DNA of 64,000 bases, taken from Clostridia bacterium (GTDB lineage Bacteria > Bacillota > Clostridia > Christensenellales > Borkfalkiaceae). Made by a program: the position numbers and the translations under genes. This document shows positions 33,326 through 42,265 of this stretch, one piece after another. Positions within the stretch are counted from its first letter, which is position 1. The number at the start of each line of letters is the position of its first letter. Below the pieces are notes generated by a model. That model was not told the DNA's origin, ran no database searches, and was given only the letters and a program-made list of their open reading frames with translations. Where the stretch lies: the NCBI GenBank assembly GCA_017504795.1, contig JAFVQM010000036.1, positions 16,951 to 80,950 of the forward strand. The letters run 5' to 3'.

Positions 33326-34672
33326 TTACTTTTTAAGTATAAGGTTTTTAATATCGTTTACTTCGGTTGCAAACGTATCGCTAATTCTAATAAGTTCGCT
33401 AACTTTATCGCGTGAGTGGATAATGGTTGCGTAGTTTTTACCGCCTAGCGCTTGTCCTATCGTAACTAGGGGGATAGACATAAGTTCGGTCATCAAATAC
33501 GCGCAAATTTGCCTAGGTTCAACGAGTTCTTTATTGCGCTTTTTGGAAATAAGGTCAGACTTTTTGATTTTATAATAGTGACAAACCGTGTCTATAATAT
33601 GCGAAGTGGTAAGAGTTTCTTTCACGTCAGACTGAGGTGTGAATTTAAGCGCTTCCATAGCAAGTTCAAGCGTTGGGGGTTGCTCGTGAAGAAGTGCCGA
33701 GAATAAAACTTTATTTAGAAGCCCTTCTAAACTTCTAACGTTATCGTCGCTATTTTCGGCGATATACGTAGCAACGTCAAGCGTAATAATTTGCTTTTTG
33801 AGTTCGGCTTTTTTCTGAACGATAGCAATTTTAGTTTCAATATCAGGGGGGAGAACTTGCGCTTTAAGTCCGCCTTCGAAACGCGTTCTTAATCTATCGT
33901 CTAAAAGTTCAATTTCCTTAGGCTCGCAGTCGGCAGATAGAACTATTTGCTTGTTTGCTCCGTAAAGTTCGTTAAAGGTGTGGAAAAATTCTTCTTGGGT
34001 GGACTGCTTTTTAGATAAAAACTGCACGTCGTCAACGATTAAAACGTCAACGTTTCTGTAACGGTTTCTAAGAGTTTTGCCTTCTTGCGAATACGCCTTT
34101 CCCGAACGGATATTTTCAATAAGGTCGGTCATAAACTTTTCGCACGTTGCGTATAGAACTCTCTTTTTAGGTTGGGTTTTATGTATGTAGTTAGAAATAG
34201 CGTGCATTATGTGAGTTTTACCCAAGCCCGACGCACCGTAGATAAATAGCGGGTTATAGTTGTTGCCGGGATTTTCAGCCACTGCTTTTGCTGCTGCGTA
34301 TAAATAGCGGTTAGAATTTCCAACTACGAAGTTTTCAAAAGTGTAACTAGGGTCGATAGGCAAACTTTCTACCTTTGGATTATTGTCAACTTCAATGCGG
34401 TGCGATTTATACTGCTCGATACTAGTGCCAACGAAAATTTCAATATCGGTAACGTCGGTTTTTGCTTTCTTGAAAGCGTCCAAAATCTTGGATTTTAACG
34501 TGTCGCGATTGATAAAGTCTGCATTTAATTGAGTTTTAGTCATCAAAACTAGCGTTTTGTCAATCAAATCGATAGGCTTTAAGTCTTTAACGTAGGTTAA
34601 ATACGTTATTGCCGACAGTTTTATTTCGAGTTCAGGGAGAACTCTTTTCCAAATGATTTCGTAACTTTCCAT
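33326..34672 (-). CDS. dnaA: Chromosomal replication initiator DnaA
   Basis: At 448 aa from ATG 34672; a TTG at 34684 would add 4 residues. All four domains are present: domain I (about 1-80), linker, the AAA+ domain with FIYGASGLGKTH, VDVLIVDDVQFL and the box VII arginine region, and domain IV. The DNA-reading loop, normally GGRDHTTVxH, is GGKNYATIIH (about 410-419). Asp, His and the first Thr, which contact bases of the DnaA box in E. coli, are thus Asn, Tyr and Ala. dnaA is divergent from recF with no dnaN between them. Confidence 0.95.
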   Translation of the reverse strand: MESYEIIWKRVLPELEIKLSAITYLTYVKDLKPIDLIDKTLVLMTKTQLNADFINRDTLKSKILDAFKKAKTDVTDIEIFVGTSIEQYKSHRIEVDNNPKVESLPIDPSYTFENFVVGNSNRYLYAAAKAVAENPGNNYNPLFIYGASGLGKTHIMHAISNYIHKTQPKKRVLYATCEKFMTDLIENIRSGKAYSQEGKTLRNRYRNVDVLIVDDVQFLSKKQSTQEEFFHTFNELYGANKQIVLSADCEPKEIELLDDRLRTRFEGGLKAQVLPPDIETKIAIVQKKAELKKQIITLDVATYIAENSDDNVRSLEGLLNKVLFSALLHEQPPTLELAMEALKFTPQSDVKETLTTSHIIDTVCHYYKIKKSDLISKKRNKELVEPRQICAYLMTELMSIPLVTIGQALGGKNYATIIHSRDKVSELIRISDTFATEVNDIKNLILKK

Positions 34673-34701
34673 AAATATTTCCAAACCTTAAAAATAGTCT
34701 T

Positions 34702-34740
34702 TTGTTTTTCAAAAAAATGTTGTATAATAAATTATATAAT
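34702..34740 (+). promoter_or_regulatory. Likely recF promoter region
   Basis: The 105-base dnaA-recF gap holds two TATAAT boxes on the plus strand (34723-34728 and 34735-34740) and a TTGTTT (34702-34707) 15 bases before the first. No consensus DnaA box TTATnCACA was found in the gap. Confidence 0.45.
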
Positions 34741-34777
34741 AAAACCCGTCAAAAATCAACAGTTTGTAAAGGTAAAA

Positions 34778-35857
34778 ATGTTTATAAAAAACTTATCACT
34801 TAAAAATTTTCGCAACTATGAAAACGAAGTTTTCGATTTCAAAAGCGGAATAAACGTTCTAGTAGGGGACAACGCCCAAGGTAAGACTAACTGCGCCGAA
34901 GCAGTCTTTTACCTATGCACGGGTTATTCGCCACGCGCAAGTAAAGACAAGCAGGTTATTCGCTACGGCGAAAAATCTGCAAATATAGTAGGTAGTTGCC
35001 AAAGTAGATACGGCAAAGTTGAAGTTTCTATCGAGTTTACGGGCTCGCAAAAAAATATTGCACTCAACGGCGTTCCTATCAAAAAAATAGGCGAACTTAT
35101 GGGGAATATAAACTCGGTGTTTTTTAACCCCGGCGAACTTAAACTTATTCAGCAAAGCCCAGAAGACAGGCGTAGGTTTTTAGATATTTCACTTTCGCAA
35201 ATGGATAGGTCGTACTTTTACTCGCTACAAAAATACCGCAAAATTTTAGAGCAGCGAAACGACCTTCTTAAAAACCCCGACCGCGAAGTTGTGTATGATA
35301 CGCTTCCGCTTTGGGATAGTGAACTATCAAGCGTTGCCATTGAAATCATAAATAAGCGAAAAGAATTTATTTCTAAACTAATTCCGCACGCTAAAAACTT
35401 TCACTTTTACGTAACGGGTGGCGAAGAACTTGAACTTTCACTCGAAACGCCGTATTTTAGCGGAACTACGAAAGAAGACTTAATTACCGCGTTTAGTGAA
35501 AAGACGGAAAAGGACTTAGTGCTCGGCTACACCACGGTAGGCCCTCATCGTGACGATATTAAGATTAAAATAGACGGGGAAGACGTGAGAGTTTACGGCT
35601 CGCAAGGTCAACAAAGAACTACTGCAATTTCTCTAAAACTTGCCGAACTTGAAGTTTTTAACGAGCGCTTTAACGAATATCCTATTTTAATACTTGACGA
35701 CGCGCTTAGTGAACTCGATAGTAAGCGAAGACTTAAACTCATTGAAAAATTAAAGGGTTTTCAGACGATAATAACTTTAACCGATTTGCCTTTGGAACTT
35801 CAAAACCTAGGCGATATCAACGTAATAAACGTATCGGGCGGAAAGATTAAAAACTAA
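34778..35857 (+). CDS. recF: DNA replication and repair protein RecF
   Basis: This 359 aa SMC-like ATPase has Walker A VGDNAQGKTN (about residues 29-38), the signature region YGSQGQQRTTAISLKLAE and Walker B ILILDDALSELD. It works with RecO and RecR (26.3 kb) to load RecA on gapped DNA. It is transcribed away from dnaA and is followed by a terminator; dnaN, which usually sits between dnaA and recF, is absent. Confidence 0.96.
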   Translation: MFIKNLSLKNFRNYENEVFDFKSGINVLVGDNAQGKTNCAEAVFYLCTGYSPRASKDKQVIRYGEKSANIVGSCQSRYGKVEVSIEFTGSQKNIALNGVPIKKIGELMGNINSVFFNPGELKLIQQSPEDRRRFLDISLSQMDRSYFYSLQKYRKILEQRNDLLKNPDREVVYDTLPLWDSELSSVAIEIINKRKEFISKLIPHAKNFHFYVTGGEELELSLETPYFSGTTKEDLITAFSEKTEKDLVLGYTTVGPHRDDIKIKIDGEDVRVYGSQGQQRTTAISLKLAELEVFNERFNEYPILILDDALSELDSKRRLKLIEKLKGFQTIITLTDLPLELQNLGDINVINVSGGKIKN

Positions 35858-35888
35858 AAAAATTCACGGGATTTCCCGTGAATTTTTT
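35856..35888. terminator. Bidirectional terminator
   Basis: AAAAATTCACGGG (35858-35870) and CCCGTGAATTTTT (35875-35887) pair perfectly between convergent recF and malQ. Confidence 0.85.
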
Positions 35889-37320
35889 ACTTTCTGCCGT
35901 ATAAACTATTTAGGTAATTTAGTTTGTTTTTATCAATGCCGTTAATTGCGTTTTTAGTAATTCTAAACGCCCAGTTGTTTTCGGGAACGCCAGGGGTGTT
36001 AAGCCGTGTGTCAGCGCCGTATTTACATAGGTCTTGTATCGGAAATATCGTAAGCCCCGCGCTACTAGATAGCATTTGGCGGATAATTTCGTCGTAGCAA
36101 TCGTTCCAGCGCGAGCGTTCTACCCCAAAATAATCGGTAATTAAGTTTCTAACGCCGTCAGATTGTTCCCACATATAACCAAGCAAAGTGTTATTGTCGT
36201 GAGTGCCCGTGTACGCTACCGAGTTATTTATATAATTGTGCGGAAGGTGTGGGGAATTACTATCGCCTAAAAACCCGAACTGTAAAACCCGCATACCAGG
36301 AAAACCGCTTTTATCTACTAAATCTCTAACGTCTTGTGTGATAACGCCAAGGTCTTCGGCAATAATTAGTAGGTCGCCTTTATTTTCAATAAATTTTTTA
36401 ATTAAATTCATTTTAGGGCCTTTTACCCACTTGCCGTATTTGGCGGTTTTTTCGGTCGGCTTTATGGTGTAGTAATCGGAAAATGCACGAAAATGGTCAA
36501 TTCTAACCCCGTCGAAATACTTTTTGTAAAAGTTAAGGCGGTTTATCCACCACTTAAAGCCGTTACTTTTCATTTCCTTGTAGTTGTAAAGGGGGTTGCC
36601 CCACAACTGCCCGTCCTTAGAAAAATAGTCGGGCGGAACGCCTGCAATAAGTTTGGGGCTTTCGTTTTTATCAAGTAAAAATTCTTTTTTATTATAGTAT
36701 AGATCGGCGCTGTCGTAGTCGACGTATATCGGCATATCGCCTATAATTTTAACGTTTTTTTCGTTTGCGTAATTTTTAATTTCAAGCCACTCGGTAAAAA
36801 ATTCGTACTCTATAAACAACCACTTTTTAAGTTCTTTTTTATCGGGTATAAAAACCGACCACTTATTTTGCGGTAGGTTGTTATTAGCCTTTTTAAGCGC
36901 CATAAATTCGCAAAATTTATAAACGTCTTGATTGTCGCTATAAAAGGCGTTTTGGCTATCGTAGTCACTAAACCTTTCGCCTGCCTTTTCAAGAAGTGAT
37001 ATCCTTGTTTTTTTCAAACTTTCAAACTCGCATAAATACGGGCTTTTTTGCTTTTCTAAAAGAAGTTCTTCATCCGTTATAAGATTTTTACCTTTAAGGG
37101 TAGGAAGGTCTATAAAATACGGGTTACCGCTAAACGCACCGTACGACTTATAAGGGGAATTAACTTCGTCAGGCAAACAAAAGGGTAGAGTTTGCCAGTA
37201 GGTAAAGCCTGCATCACTTAAAAAGTCAATAAAACTTTTGGCTTCTTTACCGAAACTGCCTATTTTATAATCGCCGTAAAGCGACGATATATGCATTAAA
37301 ACACCACTTGCTCGTTTCAT
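35887..37320 (-). CDS. malQ: 4-alpha-glucanotransferase (amylomaltase)
   Basis: This 477 aa GH77 enzyme moves maltodextrin segments between glucans. Motifs are GDMPIYVDYDSADLYYN, VRIDHFRAF (nucleophile Asp), LLIIAEDLGVITQDV (acid/base Glu) and TGTHDNNT (third carboxylate). No other maltose or glycogen genes are next to it. It is followed upstream (minus strand) by no close partner and seems to be transcribed alone. Confidence 0.94.
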   Translation of the reverse strand: MKRASGVLMHISSLYGDYKIGSFGKEAKSFIDFLSDAGFTYWQTLPFCLPDEVNSPYKSYGAFSGNPYFIDLPTLKGKNLITDEELLLEKQKSPYLCEFESLKKTRISLLEKAGERFSDYDSQNAFYSDNQDVYKFCEFMALKKANNNLPQNKWSVFIPDKKELKKWLFIEYEFFTEWLEIKNYANEKNVKIIGDMPIYVDYDSADLYYNKKEFLLDKNESPKLIAGVPPDYFSKDGQLWGNPLYNYKEMKSNGFKWWINRLNFYKKYFDGVRIDHFRAFSDYYTIKPTEKTAKYGKWVKGPKMNLIKKFIENKGDLLIIAEDLGVITQDVRDLVDKSGFPGMRVLQFGFLGDSNSPHLPHNYINNSVAYTGTHDNNTLLGYMWEQSDGVRNLITDYFGVERSRWNDCYDEIIRQMLSSSAGLTIFPIQDLCKYGADTRLNTPGVPENNWAFRITKNAINGIDKNKLNYLNSLYGRK

Positions 37321-37357
37321 AAAATTATTCTATCATATATTGTTTGCAATTTCAATA

Positions 37358-37386
37358 AAAAAAGCAGTTTCTAAACTGCTTTTTAA
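37358..37386 (-). terminator. Terminator of the ABC exporter/PHP unit
   Basis: AAAAGCAGTTT and AAACTGCTTTT form a stem followed by T residues on the minus strand. Confidence 0.75.
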
Positions 37387-37387
37387 T

Positions 37388-38416
37388 TTATTTATCAAGT
37401 TCGCTAGGATAGTAAGCGTTAGTCGTGGCGCGCTTGCCGTCAAGCCCAACAACCGTTAACCTAAAATATCCGTGCTCTTTTGAAATTTCAAACTCGGCAC
37501 TCGTTAAAGGCTTGTCAGTCATATATTCTACTTGCGCCTTTCTTCCGCCGTAAGAAACGTAAATTTTTTGGGCGCTTGAACACTTTATATAAACCTTTCC
37601 GTCTTCGTAGTAAAGTTCTTGAATTTCTGGGCTTTCAGATGCGTAAAAGTTGCCGTTTATAAGCGCTTTTGAAACGCTTTCATAATCAAGATTATCGGCT
37701 TTTATCATAGTGAAAGCCTTAAAAGCGTCGCTATAAGGCGATTTTGGGTTGCCTGCGTATTTATTGTGATTATCGTCTGCGCCGATAGCGTAAAGTTTTT
37801 TACCGCTCCTTAATAAATCGTCGTACACTCTTGGGTTATAGTCTTCATAGCCAAGTGCCGTAGCACCGCCGTTAAACATTTCCATAGCGTGCATACCTTC
37901 GTAGTTTATATACTGCGAGTAATTTTCAAGCGACCAAGAAGGGTGGTTATACACAGTAAAAAACCCTTTTTGGTTGCACGTTTTAATGGTAAAGTTTATG
38001 CAACTAGGCGCATACCACTTATCAAGCGGGCGAACGTTACCACCCGTATTTACTAAACTGAAAAGGTGTTTATTGTACCTAACGTGCCTTTCTTCGGCAA
38101 AAACGGGTTGAACTTCAATAGATTTATCAAGCGCAATAGCAAGTAGGTGGCATTGTTCGGCAAAAGCGTAAGTTTTATTAGCATACATTTCGCAAAAAGC
38201 AATTTCCATACCGTTAAGCGCTAAAAAGTCGCTATCCGTTAGGTCGTTATGCGTAATATAAACTTCGTGGTCGGTATAGGCAACGATAGAATATCCGTTT
38301 TCTTTATATAAGTTTTTAATTTCTTCGGGCGAAAGTTTACCGTCTGAAATATTAGTGTGGCAGTGCAAATTTGCCTTGTAAAAATTACCGTTTTTAGGTA
38401 AAAGATACTTTTTCAT
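37388..38416 (-). CDS. PHP-domain phosphoesterase-like protein
   Basis: This 342 aa protein has an N-terminal PHP domain with the metal motifs NLHCHTNISDG (about residues 16-26) and YTDHEV (about 47-52), a middle histidine region YNHPSW, and GADDNH (about 218-223). The C-terminal 80 residues form a beta-rich region. PHP proteins include nucleotide and histidinol phosphatases and polymerase exonucleases; the closest type is the YciV-like group with C-terminal extension. It is 8 bases from the ABC exporter gene, which may be functionally linked. Confidence 0.83.
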   Translation of the reverse strand: MKKYLLPKNGNFYKANLHCHTNISDGKLSPEEIKNLYKENGYSIVAYTDHEVYITHNDLTDSDFLALNGMEIAFCEMYANKTYAFAEQCHLLAIALDKSIEVQPVFAEERHVRYNKHLFSLVNTGGNVRPLDKWYAPSCINFTIKTCNQKGFFTVYNHPSWSLENYSQYINYEGMHAMEMFNGGATALGYEDYNPRVYDDLLRSGKKLYAIGADDNHNKYAGNPKSPYSDAFKAFTMIKADNLDYESVSKALINGNFYASESPEIQELYYEDGKVYIKCSSAQKIYVSYGGRKAQVEYMTDKPLTSAEFEISKEHGYFRLTVVGLDGKRATTNAYYPSELDK

Positions 38417-38424
38417 ATAACTCC

Positions 38425-40281
38425 TTACATACTTTCAGTTTCAACGCTGTGAATATGGCTAAGCCTTTCAAGTTCAGTGAACTTGCCGTTTTTCTTAACA
38501 AGTTCGTCGTAACTTCCCACTTCAACGATTTTACCGTTTTCAAGTACGACTATTTTATCGGCGTTTCTAATGGTAGAAAGCCTATGCGCAACTATAAACG
38601 TGGTGCGGTTTTCAGTAACGTTTTCAATAGCCTTTTGGATATGGTATTCGGAAACGTTGTCAAGAGCGGAAGTCGCTTCGTCAAGTATTAAAATTCTTGG
38701 GTTTCTAATAAGGGCGCGGGCTATTGATATGCGCTGTTTTTGCCCGCCCGATAATTTATCGCCGTGTTCGCCAACAAAGGTTTCAAGTCCGTCGGGAAAA
38801 GACAGTAAGAATTCGCTAATAGCGCTGTCTTCAACGGCTTTATCTAGTTGAGATTTAGTGATATGCGATAGCCCGTAGGTAATGTTTTCGCGTATCGTTC
38901 CAGGAAAGAGTATGGAGTTTTGCGGAACTACCGAAATAAACTTACGATAGTCTTGCATAGGCATATCTTTAAGTGGAACGCCGTCAACGTAAATTTCGCC
39001 TGACGACGGCGATAATAAGCCTATAATTAAGTTGATAACCGTGGTTTTACCCGAACCCGACGGACCTACGAAAGCAATCTTTTCGCCCGCTTTTACGGTA
39101 AGGTTAAAATCGGTTATAGTCTTTTTGGTAACGTGGGGGTAGTTGTAACTAACGTTTCTAAATTCGAAATCGCCGTTAATGGCAGGAACGGGCATAACCC
39201 CGTCGTCACGTTCGAGTTCGTCCGCACACATAATTTCAGAAAGTGAGCGCACGGATTCTGCACCCGATAAAAGGTTGGGAAGCATCATCGTTATGTTTTG
39301 AACGTTGTTATTTATTTGGTTAAATAGCGACTGGAATAGCACGATATCGCCAACGGATATTACGTTTTTATATGCAAGGAACACGCAAAATAGCAAGCAC
39401 GATATCGAGCCTAATTGACCAACAACCCAAAGTAACGCGCCGAAAAACATATTAGTTTTATCGAGTTTTAACCCTGCGTTTGCGGTGGCTTCTATCTTTT
39501 GATTGACGGACATTGTCTCTTCTTCGGTCAGCCCGTGAGACTTAGTTAGTTGCATCATTTGAATAGAAGTAGTAATTTTAGCCGATAGGTTTTCGTTTTC
39601 CTTTCTAAACGCAGTGTTTTCAAACCTAAGTTTTTTTCTTAGAGACGTACAAACGATAACGTTAAGCGGAATAACTAAGACGAAAAACAGTATTACGATA
39701 GGGTTTTTAATAAACGCTATAATAATAGATATCGCAGCGCTTATAAAGGTTGGAACTAAACTGTTCAAAAACATACGGTAGTACGTTTCAACGTTTTCCA
39801 TATCGCGAAGGAATTTTGATTGTATTTTACCTTCTTCTATCTCTTTATGGAAGGTAATAGACAACCTTTGAAGTTTCCTAACTAGCGTTGATTTGACTTG
39901 CGCCGTCGTAACGCGCAAAATTTTGTTGGTGTATCTGCCACGCCAGCACGTAAACGGTAGGTTTAGTATTATCAATACAATAACGAATATTGCGTGTATG
40001 ATAATTTGAGTGATATACCCGTCAGGTCGTACCGTAATAAGGTCGATAATACTTGCGGTTGATAGCGGTATTGCCCACACGGGTAGGTGTTGAAAGAAAT
40101 AAAGTATAAACGAATAAATTATATTCTTTATATCTTTTTTAATAAGTTTAGAGAAAAATCCGTTCCCTTTTTTACCGTTGTTTTCAGAAGAGAACAAATT
40201 TTCAATATTGAAACCGTTAGCGTTAAAGTCAACGGTTTCGGCCTTTTGGTGGTTACGGTTATCGTCGTATCGTTTACTCAT
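38425..40281 (-). CDS. ABC exporter, fused permease and ATPase
   Basis: This 618 aa half-transporter has five or six membrane helices between about residues 50 and 330 and an ATPase domain from about 365 with Walker A GPSGSGKTT, Q-loop VPQNS, signature LSGGQKQRISIARAL, Walker B ILILDEATSALD and the switch histidine AHRLSTI. It belongs to the MsbA/LmrA type; the substrate is not evident. The first 45 residues are polar. It is the first gene of a two-gene unit with the PHP protein. Confidence 0.9.
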   Translation of the reverse strand: MSKRYDDNRNHQKAETVDFNANGFNIENLFSSENNGKKGNGFFSKLIKKDIKNIIYSFILYFFQHLPVWAIPLSTASIIDLITVRPDGYITQIIIHAIFVIVLIILNLPFTCWRGRYTNKILRVTTAQVKSTLVRKLQRLSITFHKEIEEGKIQSKFLRDMENVETYYRMFLNSLVPTFISAAISIIIAFIKNPIVILFFVLVIPLNVIVCTSLRKKLRFENTAFRKENENLSAKITTSIQMMQLTKSHGLTEEETMSVNQKIEATANAGLKLDKTNMFFGALLWVVGQLGSISCLLFCVFLAYKNVISVGDIVLFQSLFNQINNNVQNITMMLPNLLSGAESVRSLSEIMCADELERDDGVMPVPAINGDFEFRNVSYNYPHVTKKTITDFNLTVKAGEKIAFVGPSGSGKTTVINLIIGLLSPSSGEIYVDGVPLKDMPMQDYRKFISVVPQNSILFPGTIRENITYGLSHITKSQLDKAVEDSAISEFLLSFPDGLETFVGEHGDKLSGGQKQRISIARALIRNPRILILDEATSALDNVSEYHIQKAIENVTENRTTFIVAHRLSTIRNADKIVVLENGKIVEVGSYDELVKKNGKFTELERLSHIHSVETESM

Positions 40282-40403
40282 AATAAAATCCCAAAATACG
40301 CCTTTTTTATTTTAACCTTTTAAGGTTATTGAAATTATAGCACGGTAAAAATACGATTTCAACAATTATTATAAAGAAATTCAAAAATTTTTTGAAATTA
40401 AAT

Positions 40404-41909
40404 TTATCTATAAATTTTTGCTTGTTTTATGTCGCTAAGACTAATCTCTTCAAATGGGAATAGGGGTTTGGGGCGTTTTTCAAATGGTAAAAGGGTAAGA
40501 TCCGTTCCAGCCGCACCAGTTGTTTGAGCGTTGCAAATTTCACTTGAAATAGGCTCGTATCCAGCCCTAAAAGAAGTACACGCTTTAACGCAAACTAAAT
40601 CCATAAGTTCGGGTTCAACGCCAACGCTTCTAAAAAAGCCTTTGTCGCCGATGGTTTTAGCGGCGTAAGATATATGAATATATATCTTTCCTACTGCTAT
40701 AAGCGCAGATTTACCGTTTTTCTTTAATTGCCCTCTTTCTTGCGGACCGTAGGCGTAAAAATCGCCGTCAGACAACACTTTAACCGTAGCGTTTTTAACC
40801 GTAACGGGTTTTGAAAGGTTTTTGGCAATAGAACCGCCAAGCACGAAGTCACCTACGTTTCCAACGCCTAATTCGTATGCTTTATCAACTGCGGATTTAT
40901 CAACTACTGCTAACGCGCATTTTAATTTATCTTGATAGGGAAGTAAATATTCAAGTACGGTAGCGCTATCGCCGTTTGCGCCTGCGTTAGGCGAGTCAGC
41001 CGAGTCGCAAAGAACTACGGGTTTGCCCGTTTTGTTTTTAAGCGCCTTTTTAATAACTTCGTTAATCGAAATAAGCGGTGAACCTTGTAAATTTTTTCTT
41101 AAATTAAACTCGTCAATGGCAAGTTCGTTCGTGATATCTAAAACGGTTTGCTTGTCATATCCTGTTATTATAACCGTTGCAAAAATTTGTTTTGCATCTA
41201 TCCACGGTTGGGCTTGGAAGATAGAATAGTCAAGTATTTTGCCACTATCTTTATAAGCCTTAGCCTTGTCCATTAGTTTTTTGAGTTCACCCGTTGAAGT
41301 CGTGTAGGCGTGCGCGGGCGCAATTACGGGAATTTCCGCTCTTGCAACGAAGGCTTTTCCGTTTTCAAAGTGGTCTATAATTCTTTGAGCAGCACGAACG
41401 CCAACTTCATATAAGTCTAGGTGCGGATACGTTTGATATCCGCTTACGTAATCTGCGTTTTTAAGCGTTTTTTCAGTTACGTTAGCGTGAAGGTCAAAAG
41501 ATACTGAAATTACTACCTTTTCGCCAACTTGGTTTCTAATTAATTCTAAAATATCGCCACAAACGTCGTCAGACACGTCGCTAAGAGTTGCGCCGTGCAT
41601 AGAAATACAAACTGCGTCTAAATCGCTTATAGTTTTAAGTTTTGATAAAGTTTCGTCAACGAAGTAATTGATTACTTGATTTTTAATAGGCGCGCCACTA
41701 TCTGCTTGCATAAATACGTCTGGGATAAGTTCGTAGCCCTTATCGTTAAGCGTTTTATAAATGCCGTTAACGGTAATACCTGCCTTGCCGTCTTCACTTA
41801 AAACGTCAACCCCGTTTGAAATGATTTGAAAGGACGAAAAGTCCGCAAAGTCGGGATTAAAACTATTTGATTCTTGGCTAAGCCTACAAAAAAACACTTT
41901 TTTACTCAT
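40404..41909 (-). CDS. M81-family metallopeptidase (MlrC-like)
   Basis: At 501 aa it has the family start VFFCRLSQESNSFNPDFADFSSF and motifs CISMHGAT, SFDLHANVTEKTLKNADYVSGYQTYPHLDLYEVG (metal ligands Asp/His) and CDSADSPNAGANGDSATVLEY. MlrC degrades linearised microcystin, but most members have unknown substrates. It ends a four-gene operon behind a GlpA/GlpB-like oxidoreductase pair and DUF1667, with 2-11 base gaps, so an acidic small-molecule or amide substrate in that pathway is plausible. Confidence 0.88.
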   Translation of the reverse strand: MSKKVFFCRLSQESNSFNPDFADFSSFQIISNGVDVLSEDGKAGITVNGIYKTLNDKGYELIPDVFMQADSGAPIKNQVINYFVDETLSKLKTISDLDAVCISMHGATLSDVSDDVCGDILELIRNQVGEKVVISVSFDLHANVTEKTLKNADYVSGYQTYPHLDLYEVGVRAAQRIIDHFENGKAFVARAEIPVIAPAHAYTTSTGELKKLMDKAKAYKDSGKILDYSIFQAQPWIDAKQIFATVIITGYDKQTVLDITNELAIDEFNLRKNLQGSPLISINEVIKKALKNKTGKPVVLCDSADSPNAGANGDSATVLEYLLPYQDKLKCALAVVDKSAVDKAYELGVGNVGDFVLGGSIAKNLSKPVTVKNATVKVLSDGDFYAYGPQERGQLKKNGKSALIAVGKIYIHISYAAKTIGDKGFFRSVGVEPELMDLVCVKACTSFRAGYEPISSEICNAQTTGAAGTDLTLLPFEKRPKPLFPFEEISLSDIKQAKIYR

Positions 41910-41911
41910 AC

Positions 41912-42262
41912 TTAAAATTCCTTAGTAGCAACTATTGAAACGCCCGTATCACAAACGTTTTCAATTATTACTTGATGCATTTTAACAGGAAGAGTTATAG
42001 TGGTTTTTCTAATTTCTTCCATACACTCTAAAATTTTTGATTTAGGGATAGGCTTATTTGAGCGAACGGGAATAAGTTCGTCTTTTCCATCTACTTTAAC
42101 AACGGTAGTTAAAATTCTAACGGGGCAAACAAATTCCGCCTTAGCGTATTCAATTCCGCGTTTACAACCGTAGTTTTCAACGCTTTCAACGATAGAGTTT
42201 TCGCCTTTAACACTAATAGAACAACCGCGCGGACAAACCGTGCAAATAATATTTTTAATCAT
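41912..42262 (-). CDS. DUF1667 protein
   Basis: This 116 aa protein has an N-terminal cysteine motif CTVCPRGCSI (about residues 7-16) and a later GCKRG, giving four cysteines able to hold a metal or Fe-S centre. The middle has the conserved TVVKVDGKDELIPVRSNKPIPKSK. DUF1667 regularly accompanies GlpA/GlpB-like dehydrogenases in Clostridia, as it does here, and may be an electron-transfer subunit. Confidence 0.9.
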   Translation of the reverse strand: MIKNIICTVCPRGCSISVKGENSIVESVENYGCKRGIEYAKAEFVCPVRILTTVVKVDGKDELIPVRSNKPIPKSKILECMEEIRKTTITLPVKMHQVIIENVCDTGVSIVATKEF

Positions 42263-42265
42263 AAA

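Noticed and set aside
34685-34777. Chromosomal origin in the dnaA-recF gap
   Set aside because: The gap is A/T-rich but has no TTATnCACA-type boxes and is short; only a promoter can be supported.
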